Positions 41,927 through 50,425 of a stretch of 64,000 nucleotides of DNA are shown piece after piece (within the stretch, counting starts at the first letter, position 1; the number at the start of each line of letters is the position of its first letter). A program made the position numbers and the translations under genes. Origin of the DNA: Bacteroidota bacterium. Its GTDB lineage: Bacteria > Bacteroidota > Ignavibacteria > Palsa-1295. The stretch is taken from NCBI GenBank assembly GCA_030706745.1, contig JAUZNX010000002.1, forward strand, positions 186,001 to 250,000. Direction: 5' to 3'. Under the pieces are notes generated by a model, which saw nothing but the letters and a program-made list of their open reading frames with translations, did not search any database and had not been told where the DNA came from.

Positions 41927-42736
41927 ATGATTGCCATTCATCGGCTCGCGTTATCCTTCCTGCTGCTCGCGGCATTGAGCGTTTCGTGTGTACCGGGCTT
42001 CTCAAAAGTTCGGCCCGCTCAGTCACGGGCTGTCGAGTCGAGCAGGGGAATGGTACGGATACCCTCCGGCTATTATAAGCCGTTCTATATCACGAAGGGA
42101 ATCGATTCGGTTTTTATTCATTCCTTTTTGATGGATGCGACACCGGTGACGAATAAGGAATTCCTCGACTTCGTGAAGTCGAATACTTCATGGACACGAT
42201 CGAGAGTCTCATCCTTGCTGGCTGAATCCGGTTATTTGAAGCACTGGAAGGGAGATTTTGATATTGGCGACAAGTCGCTGGAAGGCGTGCCAGTTGTTAA
42301 TGTCTCCTGGTTCGCGGCAAGTGCTTACGCTCGATGGCGGCATAAGCGACTTCCCACAATCTCCGAGTGGGAATATGCATCCCTCGCTCCGATTGTAAGC
42401 CCGCGCCACTCCACAGGCAAAGCGAAGAATGACCTAATTCTGGCATGGTATGGCAGCCCAAATGCATCACGATTGCATCCGGCAGGAACGGTGAATAAGA
42501 ATGCATACGGCGTCTGCGATATGTTCGGACAGGTTTGGGATTGGGTGGAAGACTTTAGCAGCGTCATAATTCCACCCGATCCACGTGGTGGTTTGGACTT
42601 GCGCTCCTTTTGTGGCGCAGGCGCTGCTGGGACGATCGACCCATCGGACTACGCGACCTTCATGCGGTTTGCAATGCGGAACAGCCTTAAGGCTAACTAC
42701 TGCGTTGAAAATCTTGGCTTTCGATGTGTACAATGA
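41927..42736 (+). CDS. nirV: NirV: formylglycine-generating-enzyme-like lipoprotein
   Basis: 269 residues; lipoprotein signal (LAALSVSCVPG). FGE/SUMF1-like fold: MVRIPSGYYKPFYITKG, DATPVTNKEFLDFV, PVVNVSWFAASAYARWRHKRLPT and EWEYAS, FGQVWDWVEDF, and a C-terminal NLGFRC. nirV genes of this family follow nirK in many denitrifiers, with unsettled function (possible cofactor or maturation role). The FGE catalytic Cys pair is not clearly present (single Cys in SFCGAG), so sulfatase-type activity is unlikely. 7 bp after nirK; its stop overlaps the SCO start. Confidence 0.85.
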   Translation: MIAIHRLALSFLLLAALSVSCVPGFSKVRPAQSRAVESSRGMVRIPSGYYKPFYITKGIDSVFIHSFLMDATPVTNKEFLDFVKSNTSWTRSRVSSLLAESGYLKHWKGDFDIGDKSLEGVPVVNVSWFAASAYARWRHKRLPTISEWEYASLAPIVSPRHSTGKAKNDLILAWYGSPNASRLHPAGTVNKNAYGVCDMFGQVWDWVEDFSSVIIPPDPRGGLDLRSFCGAGAAGTIDPSDYATFMRFAMRNSLKANYCVENLGFRCVQ

Positions 42737-43350
42737 AAAAAACAAAGGCGGTTGGCGGTCTCGTTATCGCCGTATTGGCAGCTCAGATCATGATCTCGTG
42801 CGGTCCTCATAAATTGGGGCTGGCCGATATTGGCAATGGAGATAGCTTAAAACGAGCTCACGCAAATCAAGGATCGATATACTCTATCAATGTTACACTC
42901 CAGAACCAGGATGCTCGGACCATCCCATGGCAATCCTTGAGTGGCAAGGTGCAGGTGATGGCCATGATTTTCACGCATTGTCAGGCATCCTGCCCCATGA
43001 TCACGAATGAAATCAAGGACGCAGAGGCGCTCATTCCTGAATCGATGAGGGACCGGGTCGGCTTTACGCTAATTTCTTTCGATTCGAAGCGCGATACGGC
43101 TGCTCGCTTGAAGGAACATTACACGGCGATGCACCTTGATTCCCTTTGGCAATTACTTCACGGTAATCCAGCTGATATTCAGACGATCGCGAACCTGCTC
43201 GATGTAAAATTCAAAGAGGTTGCGGAAGGTAATTTTTCACACTCGAACGTGATCGTTGTGGTTGATGAGAAAGGTCATATCATCTTGCGCGAAGAAGGGA
43301 TTGAAAAGCACTCTGCGGAGATCGCTCGCACCGCTCAATTTCTATTATGA
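42733..43350 (+). CDS. SCO1/SenC-family copper chaperone lipoprotein
   Basis: 205 residues from ATG 42733 (overlapping the nirV stop); ATG 42724 is an alternative. Lipoprotein signal (QIMISCGPH). Thioredoxin-like fold with copper-binding CXXXC (THCQASCPM) and the conserved His in NFSHSNVIVVVD. SCO proteins deliver copper to CuA or T1/T2 sites. In this operon the client may be NirK, or the CuA of NosZ encoded next. Last gene of the NirK operon, followed by a short GCCAGCA-G-TGCTGGC dyad (43375-43389). Confidence 0.9.
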   Translation: MKKTKAVGGLVIAVLAAQIMISCGPHKLGLADIGNGDSLKRAHANQGSIYSINVTLQNQDARTIPWQSLSGKVQVMAMIFTHCQASCPMITNEIKDAEALIPESMRDRVGFTLISFDSKRDTAARLKEHYTAMHLDSLWQLLHGNPADIQTIANLLDVKFKEVAEGNFSHSNVIVVVDEKGHIILREEGIEKHSAEIARTAQFLL

Positions 43351-43395
43351 ATAGTAATGTCCCCGCATTCCACGGCCAGCAGTGCTGGCTCTGCG

Positions 43396-43434
43396 TGTAA
43401 AGAAATTTTACAGCGCGTGTAAATTCTCTTTACG
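43396..43434. promoter_or_regulatory. Two tandem GTAA-N7-TTAC palindromes upstream of nosZ
   Basis: TGTAAAGAAATTTTACA (43396-43412) and TGTAAATTCTCTTTACG (43418-43434), centres 22 bp apart, about two helical turns, 160-200 bp before nosZ. Both fit the 6-5-6 class. This is the best candidate operator pair in the window. Confidence 0.55.
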
Positions 43435-43595
43435 GAATAATCGGAATTTCGTGTCCGATATTTGAAATCGGACTAAAATAGACGGGTATTCAGGATGGCA
43501 TGACAATCCACTATGCAAGGTAGGCCAGGCAAACGGACATTTGCGTAGCATTAGGCAAAACCGTGGGCGGCCATCACACCATAGCACACATTCCA

Positions 43596-45635
43596 ATGCA
43601 CAATACCGTACTACCGAAGAGAAAGATTCTACCCGTAACGATGGGTGAGCGGTCATCCACAGCGGCTCTATCGCTTCTGGCGATGCTCGTTCTCTTGCCA
43701 ATTATTATTTCAGGTTGCCAGAAATCTGGTGGTCCGAGCCTGCAGTCCATCGCCTCTGCCCGCGGTCTCTCGCCAGCGGATATGGAGAGCGCGATCCGTA
43801 CGTTTGTGCCACCGGGCAAGAAAGATGACTATTACATTTTTGCTTCCGGCGGTCATTCAGGCCAGGTCCACGTGATTGGCGTTCCGTCAATGCGTTTGCT
43901 CAAAACGATCCCTGTCTTTTCTCAGGATTCCTGGTCGGGCTATGGTCTTGGCACGACAGAATCGGAATCCCTTTTCAAAGAAGGCAGCGCAGGTGAAGAT
44001 GTGGAGCTTCGCTGGGGCGATTCGCATCATCCTGCGTTAAGTGAAACTGATGGCGATTATGATGGCAAATGGTTGTACATCAACGACCGGGCGAATGGGC
44101 GGGTGGCCATGATCGATCTCCGTGATTTTGCGACGAAGCAGATTCTGAAAATCCCGAATATTGAGACCTGCCACGGAGGCGTTTTTGTTACGCCGAATTC
44201 GGAATATGCTTACGTTTCGGCGATGGTCCCAAAGGCGTATGCCTTCTCCGAAACGCAAAAGGGCGTCACGCTCGACGATCATCTCAATCATTACAAAGAC
44301 ATCTATCGCGGAGTCGCCAGCTTCCTGAAGATTAAGAAAGACGACGGTCATCTCGATCTCGCGCAGAGCTTTCAGATCGAATTGCCACCCTATGGTCAGG
44401 ATATATCCGATGCGGGAAAAGGTGTAAGTGACGGTTTTGTCTTCACCAATTCCTATAACACGGAAATGGCAACAGGAGGTACAAAACAGGGACGTCCAAC
44501 AATCGAAGTCGGTGCTTCTGCCAACGATTTCGATTACCTCCACGTCATCGACTGGAAGAAGGCCGAACAGTTGGTCGCAGCCGGCAAAGCCGAAGTACAC
44601 AATGGTGTGCGGGTGCTACCGTTGCAAACTGCGATCGACAATGGCGTACTCTATTTCGTACCCGAACCCCGCAGTCCTCATGGAGTCGATGTTTCACCAG
44701 ATGGCAACTACCTTGTCGTCGCCGGTAAGCTCGATCCGCACGTGACGATCTTCAGTATGGAGTTGATCAAGAAGGCAATCGCTACGAAGAACTTCGAGAA
44801 GCACGATGCGTGGGGAGTGCCTGTGCTTAATTACAAGGCGTGCGTCGCGGGGCAGGTCGAAGTCGGCGCGGGTCCGCTGCACACGCAGTTCGATGGCAAC
44901 GGCAACGCCTATACAAGCCTCTTCCTCGAAAATGCCGTCGCGAAATGGACGCTTGGGACGCCGTATCATCCCGCAGATAAGGCGTGGAAGCTCGTGGACA
45001 AGATCACGATTCACTATAATATCGGGCATCTCACAATGCCCTGCGGCGATACGCGGCACCCGGAAGGGAAGTACATTATCGCAATGGATAAGTGGTCGAT
45101 TGACCGGTATGGCCCGGTGGGGCCGCTGCTTCCACAGAATTTCCAATTGATCGACATTTCAGGGGACAAAATGAAATTGCTGAGCGACATGCCGATCGGA
45201 TTCGCCGAGCCGCATTATGCTCAAACGATTCCAGTGAGCCGGTTGCATCCGATCCAGACCTATGCACTGGGGACGGATCCACTAACGATGAAGCTCTCGC
45301 CGAATGCACTCAAGAACGCCAAAGATGCACGCATTGAGCGGCATGGCAATGTCGTCGATGTATACATGAGTGTGATTCGGAGTTCGTTCTCGCCGGATAT
45401 TGTCGAAGTGCATAAAGGGGATCTGGTCCGATTTCATATTACCAACATCGAGCAGACTTTGGATGCTACACATGGGTTTGCGGTGCCGGAGTATAACATC
45501 AGCGCAAGCTTGGAACCTGGAGCAACTGTCGATGTCGAATTCAATGCGATTCGGCCGGGATCTTTCAGCTATTACTGCACCGAGTTCTGCTCGGCGCTCC
45601 ATCTGGAGATGCAGGGCTGGCTGCTGGTCAACTGA
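43596..45635 (+). CDS. nosZ: Nitrous oxide reductase, clade II (Sec-type)
   Basis: About 679 residues from ATG 43596; GTG 43563 and ATG 43641 are alternatives, with no clear Shine-Dalgarno for any. The export signal is Sec or lipoprotein-like (MLVLLPIIISGCQKS) with no twin arginine, as in clade II NosZ. The beta-propeller carries CuZ ligands (WGDSHHPALSETDGDYDG, ETCHGG, SPHGVD, GPLHTQFD, AEPHYAQ). The C-terminal CuA domain has C-X3-C-X3-H-X2-M (YYCTEFCSALHLEM). Reduces N2O to N2 in the periplasm. First gene of the nos operon. Confidence 0.97.
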   Translation: MHNTVLPKRKILPVTMGERSSTAALSLLAMLVLLPIIISGCQKSGGPSLQSIASARGLSPADMESAIRTFVPPGKKDDYYIFASGGHSGQVHVIGVPSMRLLKTIPVFSQDSWSGYGLGTTESESLFKEGSAGEDVELRWGDSHHPALSETDGDYDGKWLYINDRANGRVAMIDLRDFATKQILKIPNIETCHGGVFVTPNSEYAYVSAMVPKAYAFSETQKGVTLDDHLNHYKDIYRGVASFLKIKKDDGHLDLAQSFQIELPPYGQDISDAGKGVSDGFVFTNSYNTEMATGGTKQGRPTIEVGASANDFDYLHVIDWKKAEQLVAAGKAEVHNGVRVLPLQTAIDNGVLYFVPEPRSPHGVDVSPDGNYLVVAGKLDPHVTIFSMELIKKAIATKNFEKHDAWGVPVLNYKACVAGQVEVGAGPLHTQFDGNGNAYTSLFLENAVAKWTLGTPYHPADKAWKLVDKITIHYNIGHLTMPCGDTRHPEGKYIIAMDKWSIDRYGPVGPLLPQNFQLIDISGDKMKLLSDMPIGFAEPHYAQTIPVSRLHPIQTYALGTDPLTMKLSPNALKNAKDARIERHGNVVDVYMSVIRSSFSPDIVEVHKGDLVRFHITNIEQTLDATHGFAVPEYNISASLEPGATVDVEFNAIRPGSFSYYCTEFCSALHLEMQGWLLVN

Positions 45636-45661
45636 GTAACCGAAGTAACGGGTAACGAGTA

Positions 45662-46150
45662 ATGAGTAACGAGCGGGCTGCATTGCACAAGACGTTTCGA
45701 GCGATGGGCATCCGACTACTCATTACTAGTTCCTTGTTACTCGCTGCATTTGTCATGGGCTGTGCGGGTGGGACCGCCACGCCGCCAGAACTGGTAGCGG
45801 ACCGGTCCTCGTGCCACAAGTGTCAAATGCTTATCAGTGATACACGATATGCCGCAGCCATCAATGATGGTGAGATAAGAACATTTGATGACATCGGATG
45901 CATGCTAAGTGCGATTACGAGTATGAAGCAAGAGCCGGCAAATGTTTGGGTGCGAGACTTTAACAAGAATACCTGGCTGGATGCACGCAAAGCGAGCTAT
46001 GTCTTCGCGGCGAAGCTCGGGACACCAATGAACTACGGATTTGTAGCAGTTGTAAGTCGCACCGAAGCACAATCTCTTGCGACCAGAGTCGCTGGTCAGC
46101 CGATTGACAGTTGGGGTCAGCTACGACAACAGTTTAAGGAAAGACGCTAA
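45662..46150 (+). CDS. nosL: NosL copper chaperone lipoprotein
   Basis: 162 residues; lipoprotein signal (LLLAAFVMGCAGG). The metal-binding motif CHKCQMLI is the C-X2-C-X-M motif of NosL; ETRTFDD-type IRTFDDIGCML follows. NosL carries Cu(I) to the CuZ site of NosZ together with NosDFY. The start region lies in a GTAAC-rich direct repeat, and AGTAATGAGTA (45658-45668), which includes the ATG, is complementary to 45717-45727. Overlaps nosD (TAATG). Confidence 0.92.
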   Translation: MSNERAALHKTFRAMGIRLLITSSLLLAAFVMGCAGGTATPPELVADRSSCHKCQMLISDTRYAAAINDGEIRTFDDIGCMLSAITSMKQEPANVWVRDFNKNTWLDARKASYVFAAKLGTPMNYGFVAVVSRTEAQSLATRVAGQPIDSWGQLRQQFKERR

Positions 46151-48180
46151 TGGAATGGTTTAAGGAATATCATCGCAAGACGCGCGCGCAATGGATTGGA
46201 GCAGCTCTCCTGCTATTATTAATTGCCGCTCTCTCGCTCATTGGCGAGCGATCGCCACTCTGGGTCATGCATCTCGAGTCGCATAATTATCCGCAAGGAC
46301 TTGAATTGCGCGCATATGGCGATCGGGTCGAGGGTGATGTGAATGAAATCAATACGTTGAATCAATACATCGGAATGAAAGACCTTGATCCTCAGGAGAT
46401 CAAGGCGATGTTCTTGTGTCCGTATGCGGTTGGAGCAATTGTTTTCCTGGCCGCTCTTGCGTTCGTCCTTCCTCGATTCCGATGGTTATTCTCAGTGCTT
46501 GCCATGACCATTCCTCTCGGGATTCTTGTGGTGATCCAGTATTACCTCTATTCATTCGGACACTCGCTGGACCCTCATGCACCGCTGCGCATGCCCGCGT
46601 TCACCCCTCACGTAATTGGACCGACGACCGTCTGGAATTTCAAGACAGTGGCGCTTCCGGGTTCCGGTTTTTGGCTGCTCGCAGCGGCCTCGTTGTTGAT
46701 CGGCTTTGGAAATCGGCTTGCACGGAGCCTTGTCCATGGGGTCAATCCATTTCGCAAACGTGGGCTTGCATTTCCTATCATTGCAGCGATCACGATTATG
46801 TCGCTGTCACAACTGAACGCGCAGTCCATTTCACATGATCGGTCGGTGGCTTCGGTCGGCGAACTCCAATCAACGATTGATGCAGCAGCCCCCGGTTCGA
46901 CAATCACGGTTCCACCGGGTATTTATCGAGGGCCGATCACAATCGTCAAACCACTCACTCTGATTGGCAATGGAATGCCCGAAATTCGCGGCGATGGTCA
47001 GGGGACTGTTGTTACGATCGCTTCAAACGATGTGACCTTCAAAGGCTTTCGCGTAAGTTTGAGTGGAAAAGAAGTGTCCCAGGACGCCGCTGGCATTTTG
47101 ACGAAGGGTAGCAATATCATAGTGCGCTCAAGCGAGGTCTTGGATGTCTATTTCGGCGTTCATGTTACAAGCGGCAACAATATTCTGATAGCGGATAATG
47201 AGATTCATCCTGGACAGTTGTATGGCGACCGGCCAGGACATGCGATCAACGTTTGGAATGTGGAAGACATCACTATCCGCGGCAATTATCTTCACGATGC
47301 GCGGGACGGTGTGATACTGACCTATGTGGCGAAAGCGATCGTCGATTCGAACCAAGTGACGAACTGCCGGTATGGTCTGCACTCGATGTATTCGAAGAAC
47401 CTCGCATTCACACGCAATTACGTCCACGATAATCTGTTGGGGGTCGCTCTGATGTATACCGACACGATGCTCGCGGAAGGGAACCTGGTCACGAGTCATA
47501 AAACCGGAGCAACTCCATTTGGTTTTTTGCTCAAGGACCTGAATAATCTCGTGATGCGACACAATACGATTACATGTAATCGTGTTGGCATTTATGCCGA
47601 TGGAATTTCAATGCAATTGGGCAGTGCATCGAGGATCTCGGAGAACACGATCGCCGGTAACGAGCGCGGACTCTCCGCGATGAGCAACTCATCCTTCGAT
47701 TTCGTTGCCAATAACGTGATTGACAATTTGACTGATGTCTATAATGAAGGTGAGCGCACCTCGCCAACCGTTCATTGGTCCGATGCTCAAAGTGGAAACT
47801 TCTGGAGCGAGTATCATGGATTCGATCGGAATGGCGATGGCATTGGCGATCTTGCCTATCACGAAGAAAATCTTACGGAATCGGTTCTTAATACGTCGAA
47901 CCCAGCCCGTGCGTTTATTTATACGCCGGCGCACCTGGTCCTCGATGCCGTACTAAAGATGTTTCCCCTATTCAAGAGCGATCCTGTAGTGAGCGATGGA
48001 CTGCCGCTCATGGAGGCCAGGATGCTTCCGTGGAGTTCAGGAGTCGGCATCGAGCATTCCCGAAATGAGTTTATTTCGCGGTTGATTGTCTCACTTGTGG
48101 CTTCGCTGGTGATTGGCCTTGCGCTCTGGTTACTATGGAAATGGCGTCCCTTTCATTCATTCTCATACAAAGCCTCATGA
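46150..48180 (+). CDS. nosD: NosD with an N-terminal polytopic membrane domain (fusion)
   Basis: 676 residues. The N-terminal 220 residues are not NosD: four membrane segments (about 14-33, 92-108, 112-134, 172-188) with a periplasmic loop reading LESHNYPQGLELRAYGDRVEG and EINTLNQYIGMKD. Then comes a signal-like segment (FPIIAAITIMSLSQLNAQ) and a right-handed beta-helix NosD domain (about 235-600) rich in repeats such as NNILIADNEIHPG, plus a C-terminal membrane helix (about 645-668). NosD binds NosL and, with NosFY, powers copper loading of NosZ. The fusion anchors NosD to the membrane at both ends. A clade II NosB-like role for the N-terminal domain is possible but unverified. Confidence 0.85.
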   Translation: MEWFKEYHRKTRAQWIGAALLLLLIAALSLIGERSPLWVMHLESHNYPQGLELRAYGDRVEGDVNEINTLNQYIGMKDLDPQEIKAMFLCPYAVGAIVFLAALAFVLPRFRWLFSVLAMTIPLGILVVIQYYLYSFGHSLDPHAPLRMPAFTPHVIGPTTVWNFKTVALPGSGFWLLAAASLLIGFGNRLARSLVHGVNPFRKRGLAFPIIAAITIMSLSQLNAQSISHDRSVASVGELQSTIDAAAPGSTITVPPGIYRGPITIVKPLTLIGNGMPEIRGDGQGTVVTIASNDVTFKGFRVSLSGKEVSQDAAGILTKGSNIIVRSSEVLDVYFGVHVTSGNNILIADNEIHPGQLYGDRPGHAINVWNVEDITIRGNYLHDARDGVILTYVAKAIVDSNQVTNCRYGLHSMYSKNLAFTRNYVHDNLLGVALMYTDTMLAEGNLVTSHKTGATPFGFLLKDLNNLVMRHNTITCNRVGIYADGISMQLGSASRISENTIAGNERGLSAMSNSSFDFVANNVIDNLTDVYNEGERTSPTVHWSDAQSGNFWSEYHGFDRNGDGIGDLAYHEENLTESVLNTSNPARAFIYTPAHLVLDAVLKMFPLFKSDPVVSDGLPLMEARMLPWSSGVGIEHSRNEFISRLIVSLVASLVIGLALWLLWKWRPFHSFSYKAS

Positions 48181-48845
48181 TCCAAATCAAAGAGCTTTAT
48201 AAGTACTTCGGCAGCCTGAAAGTCCTGACAGGATTGGACGCATCCATTTCCGCAGGTGAACTCGTTGTTTTGCTGGGGCCGAATGGCTGCGGCAAGTCGA
48301 CGCTGTTCCGGTGCCTGCTGGGTCTGACAGACTATGAAGGAATGATCCAGGTCAATGGACTATCTCCAATCGAGCGCGGTAAGGAAGTGCGCAAACGCGT
48401 CGGTTACATGCCTCAGCAATGCGGCCTTCATCTGGATATTTCAGTCGAAGAGACCTTAGAGTTCTACGCCTTACTTCGTCAATCCGATGCATCGCTTGCG
48501 TTCAGACTCCTCGAGCGTGTCTCGCTTGCTGGAAAGCGCCATATGAAGGTTGGAGAATTATCGGGAGGTATGAAGCAACGGCTGGCCTACGTGGTGTCGG
48601 CATTTTCGAAACCAAACGTGCTTTTGCTGGATGAACCAATCGCAAATCTCGATCGCGACAGTCAGTCGCTCATTCTATCGCATCTCCTGGAACTCCGCGA
48701 GCAGAAAACCACTATTCTCCTTTCGACTCACCAGAAACATGGAATGCTCGATGTGGCTGATCGCTCGTTAGTCTTGGCGGAAGGTCGGCTCTGGGATACC
48801 GAAGTCGTCACGGAATATGGCATGGAAGGAGCGATTCCCCAATGA
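48177..48845 (+). CDS. nosF: NosF ABC-transporter ATPase
   Basis: 222 residues from ATG 48177 overlapping the nosD stop. Walker A GPNGCGKST, Q-loop MPQQCG, signature LSGGMKQR, Walker B VLLLDEPIANLD and H-loop STHQ are all present. It is the cytoplasmic ATPase of the NosDFY complex. The upstream in-frame extension lies within nosD and is not used. Start of nosY overlaps the stop by 4 bp. Confidence 0.95.
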   Translation: MIQIKELYKYFGSLKVLTGLDASISAGELVVLLGPNGCGKSTLFRCLLGLTDYEGMIQVNGLSPIERGKEVRKRVGYMPQQCGLHLDISVEETLEFYALLRQSDASLAFRLLERVSLAGKRHMKVGELSGGMKQRLAYVVSAFSKPNVLLLDEPIANLDRDSQSLILSHLLELREQKTTILLSTHQKHGMLDVADRSLVLAEGRLWDTEVVTEYGMEGAIPQ

Positions 48846-50230
48846 TCGGATTTGCCAGGATAGTTGATTCGATTCGTCCGCCAGTTTCTACGATCAGCAT
48901 TGCGCTGAAGGAGTTGAACGATGCGCGACGGAACCGTTGGCTGATCGGGTATGCGCTGGTGCTGGCATTACTCGGGATCGTGATCGCGATCATGGGTAGT
49001 TCCAGTACGAGCGGACTTGCATTGCAGATGTTTGGCCGCACGACAGCGACATTTGTCAATCTCTGCCTTTTTGTCGCCCCACTCGTCGCGATTACTTTGG
49101 GAGCTGGTGCGATCGCCGGGGAGCGTGATATGGGAACTCTGGAGCATCTTCTTGCGCAGCCGATCGAACGATCGGAATTGCTCCTCGGAAAATTTTCCGG
49201 GCTGTGGTGCGCGATGGCAATTGCGACACTGGCGGGTTTCGCGCCAGCGGGAATCATAATCGGTTCGTTGACCGGTGTCGGAAGTTTTCTCCATTTCCTT
49301 CTGTTCCCAATGCTCGCGCTGCTAGTAGCCAGCGCCATGCTTGCCGTTGGCCTGTACATTTCTGTGCGCGCAAAGGGCCGCGCCGAAGCGCAGACGACGT
49401 CGATTCTTCTTTGGTTCGTTTTCGTTCTCGCGTATGACTTGCTGCTAATGGGAAGCCTTTCGGTCGTGCGTCTTCCGGCGGGAACGCTGGGATTTCTGCT
49501 ATTCGCAAATCCCATCGATGCGGCCAGGACGCTCACGATTCTTGCGCTGGACCCTGAACTCTATGTTCTTGGTCCGGCAGGGGCGTACCTCACGCAGACG
49601 CTTGGCGTGGGCACAACCGCCATCATGCTTGTGATGAGCCTGTTTGTTTGGACAGGGATTCCGTTATTTCTCAGTGTGAAACGTTTTAGTATCGCCAGCC
49701 CAGGCACTCGCAAGAGGAGCGTGGGCGGCACCATTAACCATCCAGTAAAGAACCGTATGAAATCTGTTAGATCGTCTGTCGTCAGCGGCGCCATCGGTGC
49801 CGCGGCCTTCGCTATCTTTGTCTCGCTCGCATCATGTGGCGGGGGAAGCGATAAGCTCAATCAGGACCAGGGAGCCGCTACCACTACCACCACCCCGGCA
49901 CCGGCCGGTGAAACGGCGGTTACAATCGATAGGTCGCCTGAGCACATCGCGCTAGGCAAAGCAACTTACCACACCACCTGCGCGCCATGTCACGGCGAAG
50001 GTGGCAAGGGAGACGGGCCTGCCGCTGCAGCGCTTAATCCGAAGCCCCGCGATCACACGAACGGAGCGTACATGGACAAGCTGACCAATGCGCACATCTT
50101 CCAGGTGGTCAAACAAGGCGGTGCGGCATTTGGATACCCCACTATGCCAGCACAGCCTCAAATGGCGGATGACACGATCAAGAATGTCATCGCATTTGTG
50201 CGCTCATTGAGCTCGACATACAAGCAGTAA
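48842..50230 (+). CDS. nosY: NosY permease fused to a C-terminal monoheme cytochrome c
   Basis: 462 residues. NosY part (about 1-285) has six hydrophobic segments and AGAIAGERDMGTLEHLLAQP, typical of NosY. With no stop codon it continues through a lipoprotein-like leader (MKSVRSSV from residue 306, hydrophobic stretch, FVSLASCGGG) into a Thr/Pro linker and a cytochrome c domain (about 370-462, CAPCHGEGGKGDGP, likely Met in PTMPAQP). An internal ATG at 49757 could also yield a free cytochrome lipoprotein. Fusion to a heme domain is unusual for NosY. In separate-gene nos clusters, small cytochromes (NosC) sit nearby, so this may be a tethered electron donor to NosZ. Confidence 0.85.
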   Translation: MIGFARIVDSIRPPVSTISIALKELNDARRNRWLIGYALVLALLGIVIAIMGSSSTSGLALQMFGRTTATFVNLCLFVAPLVAITLGAGAIAGERDMGTLEHLLAQPIERSELLLGKFSGLWCAMAIATLAGFAPAGIIIGSLTGVGSFLHFLLFPMLALLVASAMLAVGLYISVRAKGRAEAQTTSILLWFVFVLAYDLLLMGSLSVVRLPAGTLGFLLFANPIDAARTLTILALDPELYVLGPAGAYLTQTLGVGTTAIMLVMSLFVWTGIPLFLSVKRFSIASPGTRKRSVGGTINHPVKNRMKSVRSSVVSGAIGAAAFAIFVSLASCGGGSDKLNQDQGAATTTTTPAPAGETAVTIDRSPEHIALGKATYHTTCAPCHGEGGKGDGPAAAALNPKPRDHTNGAYMDKLTNAHIFQVVKQGGAAFGYPTMPAQPQMADDTIKNVIAFVRSLSSTYKQ

Positions 50231-50245
50231 GGTATTTATACGACC

Positions 50246-50284
50246 GAGCCGGGTGGTGTAAATAAATTTTACACTGCCCGGCTC
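50246..50284 (+). terminator. Intrinsic terminator of the nos operon
   Basis: GAGCCGGG...TGTAAA and TTTACA...CCCGGCTC arms with two internal mismatches, then TTCTTTT. The stem apex contains TGTAAATAAATTTTACA (50257-50273), the same core as the candidate operators upstream of nosZ, so here the palindrome may simply be part of a terminator. Confidence 0.75.
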
Positions 50285-50425
50285 TTCTTTTGCCTTTGAG
50301 TTGTCCGATTTCCCATCCTTTTTTACATTGAAGCCGCTGAATTGCTGATGGCATGAAGTTGCACAGTCTGCAAATCGCTGGGCGTATGGTTTTGGGTTGC
50401 TTTTGTCGCAACGCCCTGTTCTTCA

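Noticed and set aside
22640-50364. TGGCAC-N4-TTGC (near 22640) and TGGCAT-N4-TTGCA (about 50349-50363) as sigma-54 promoters
   Set aside because: Boxes match well, but the GG-GC spacing is 9 rather than the strict 10, so they should not work as sigma-54 promoters.
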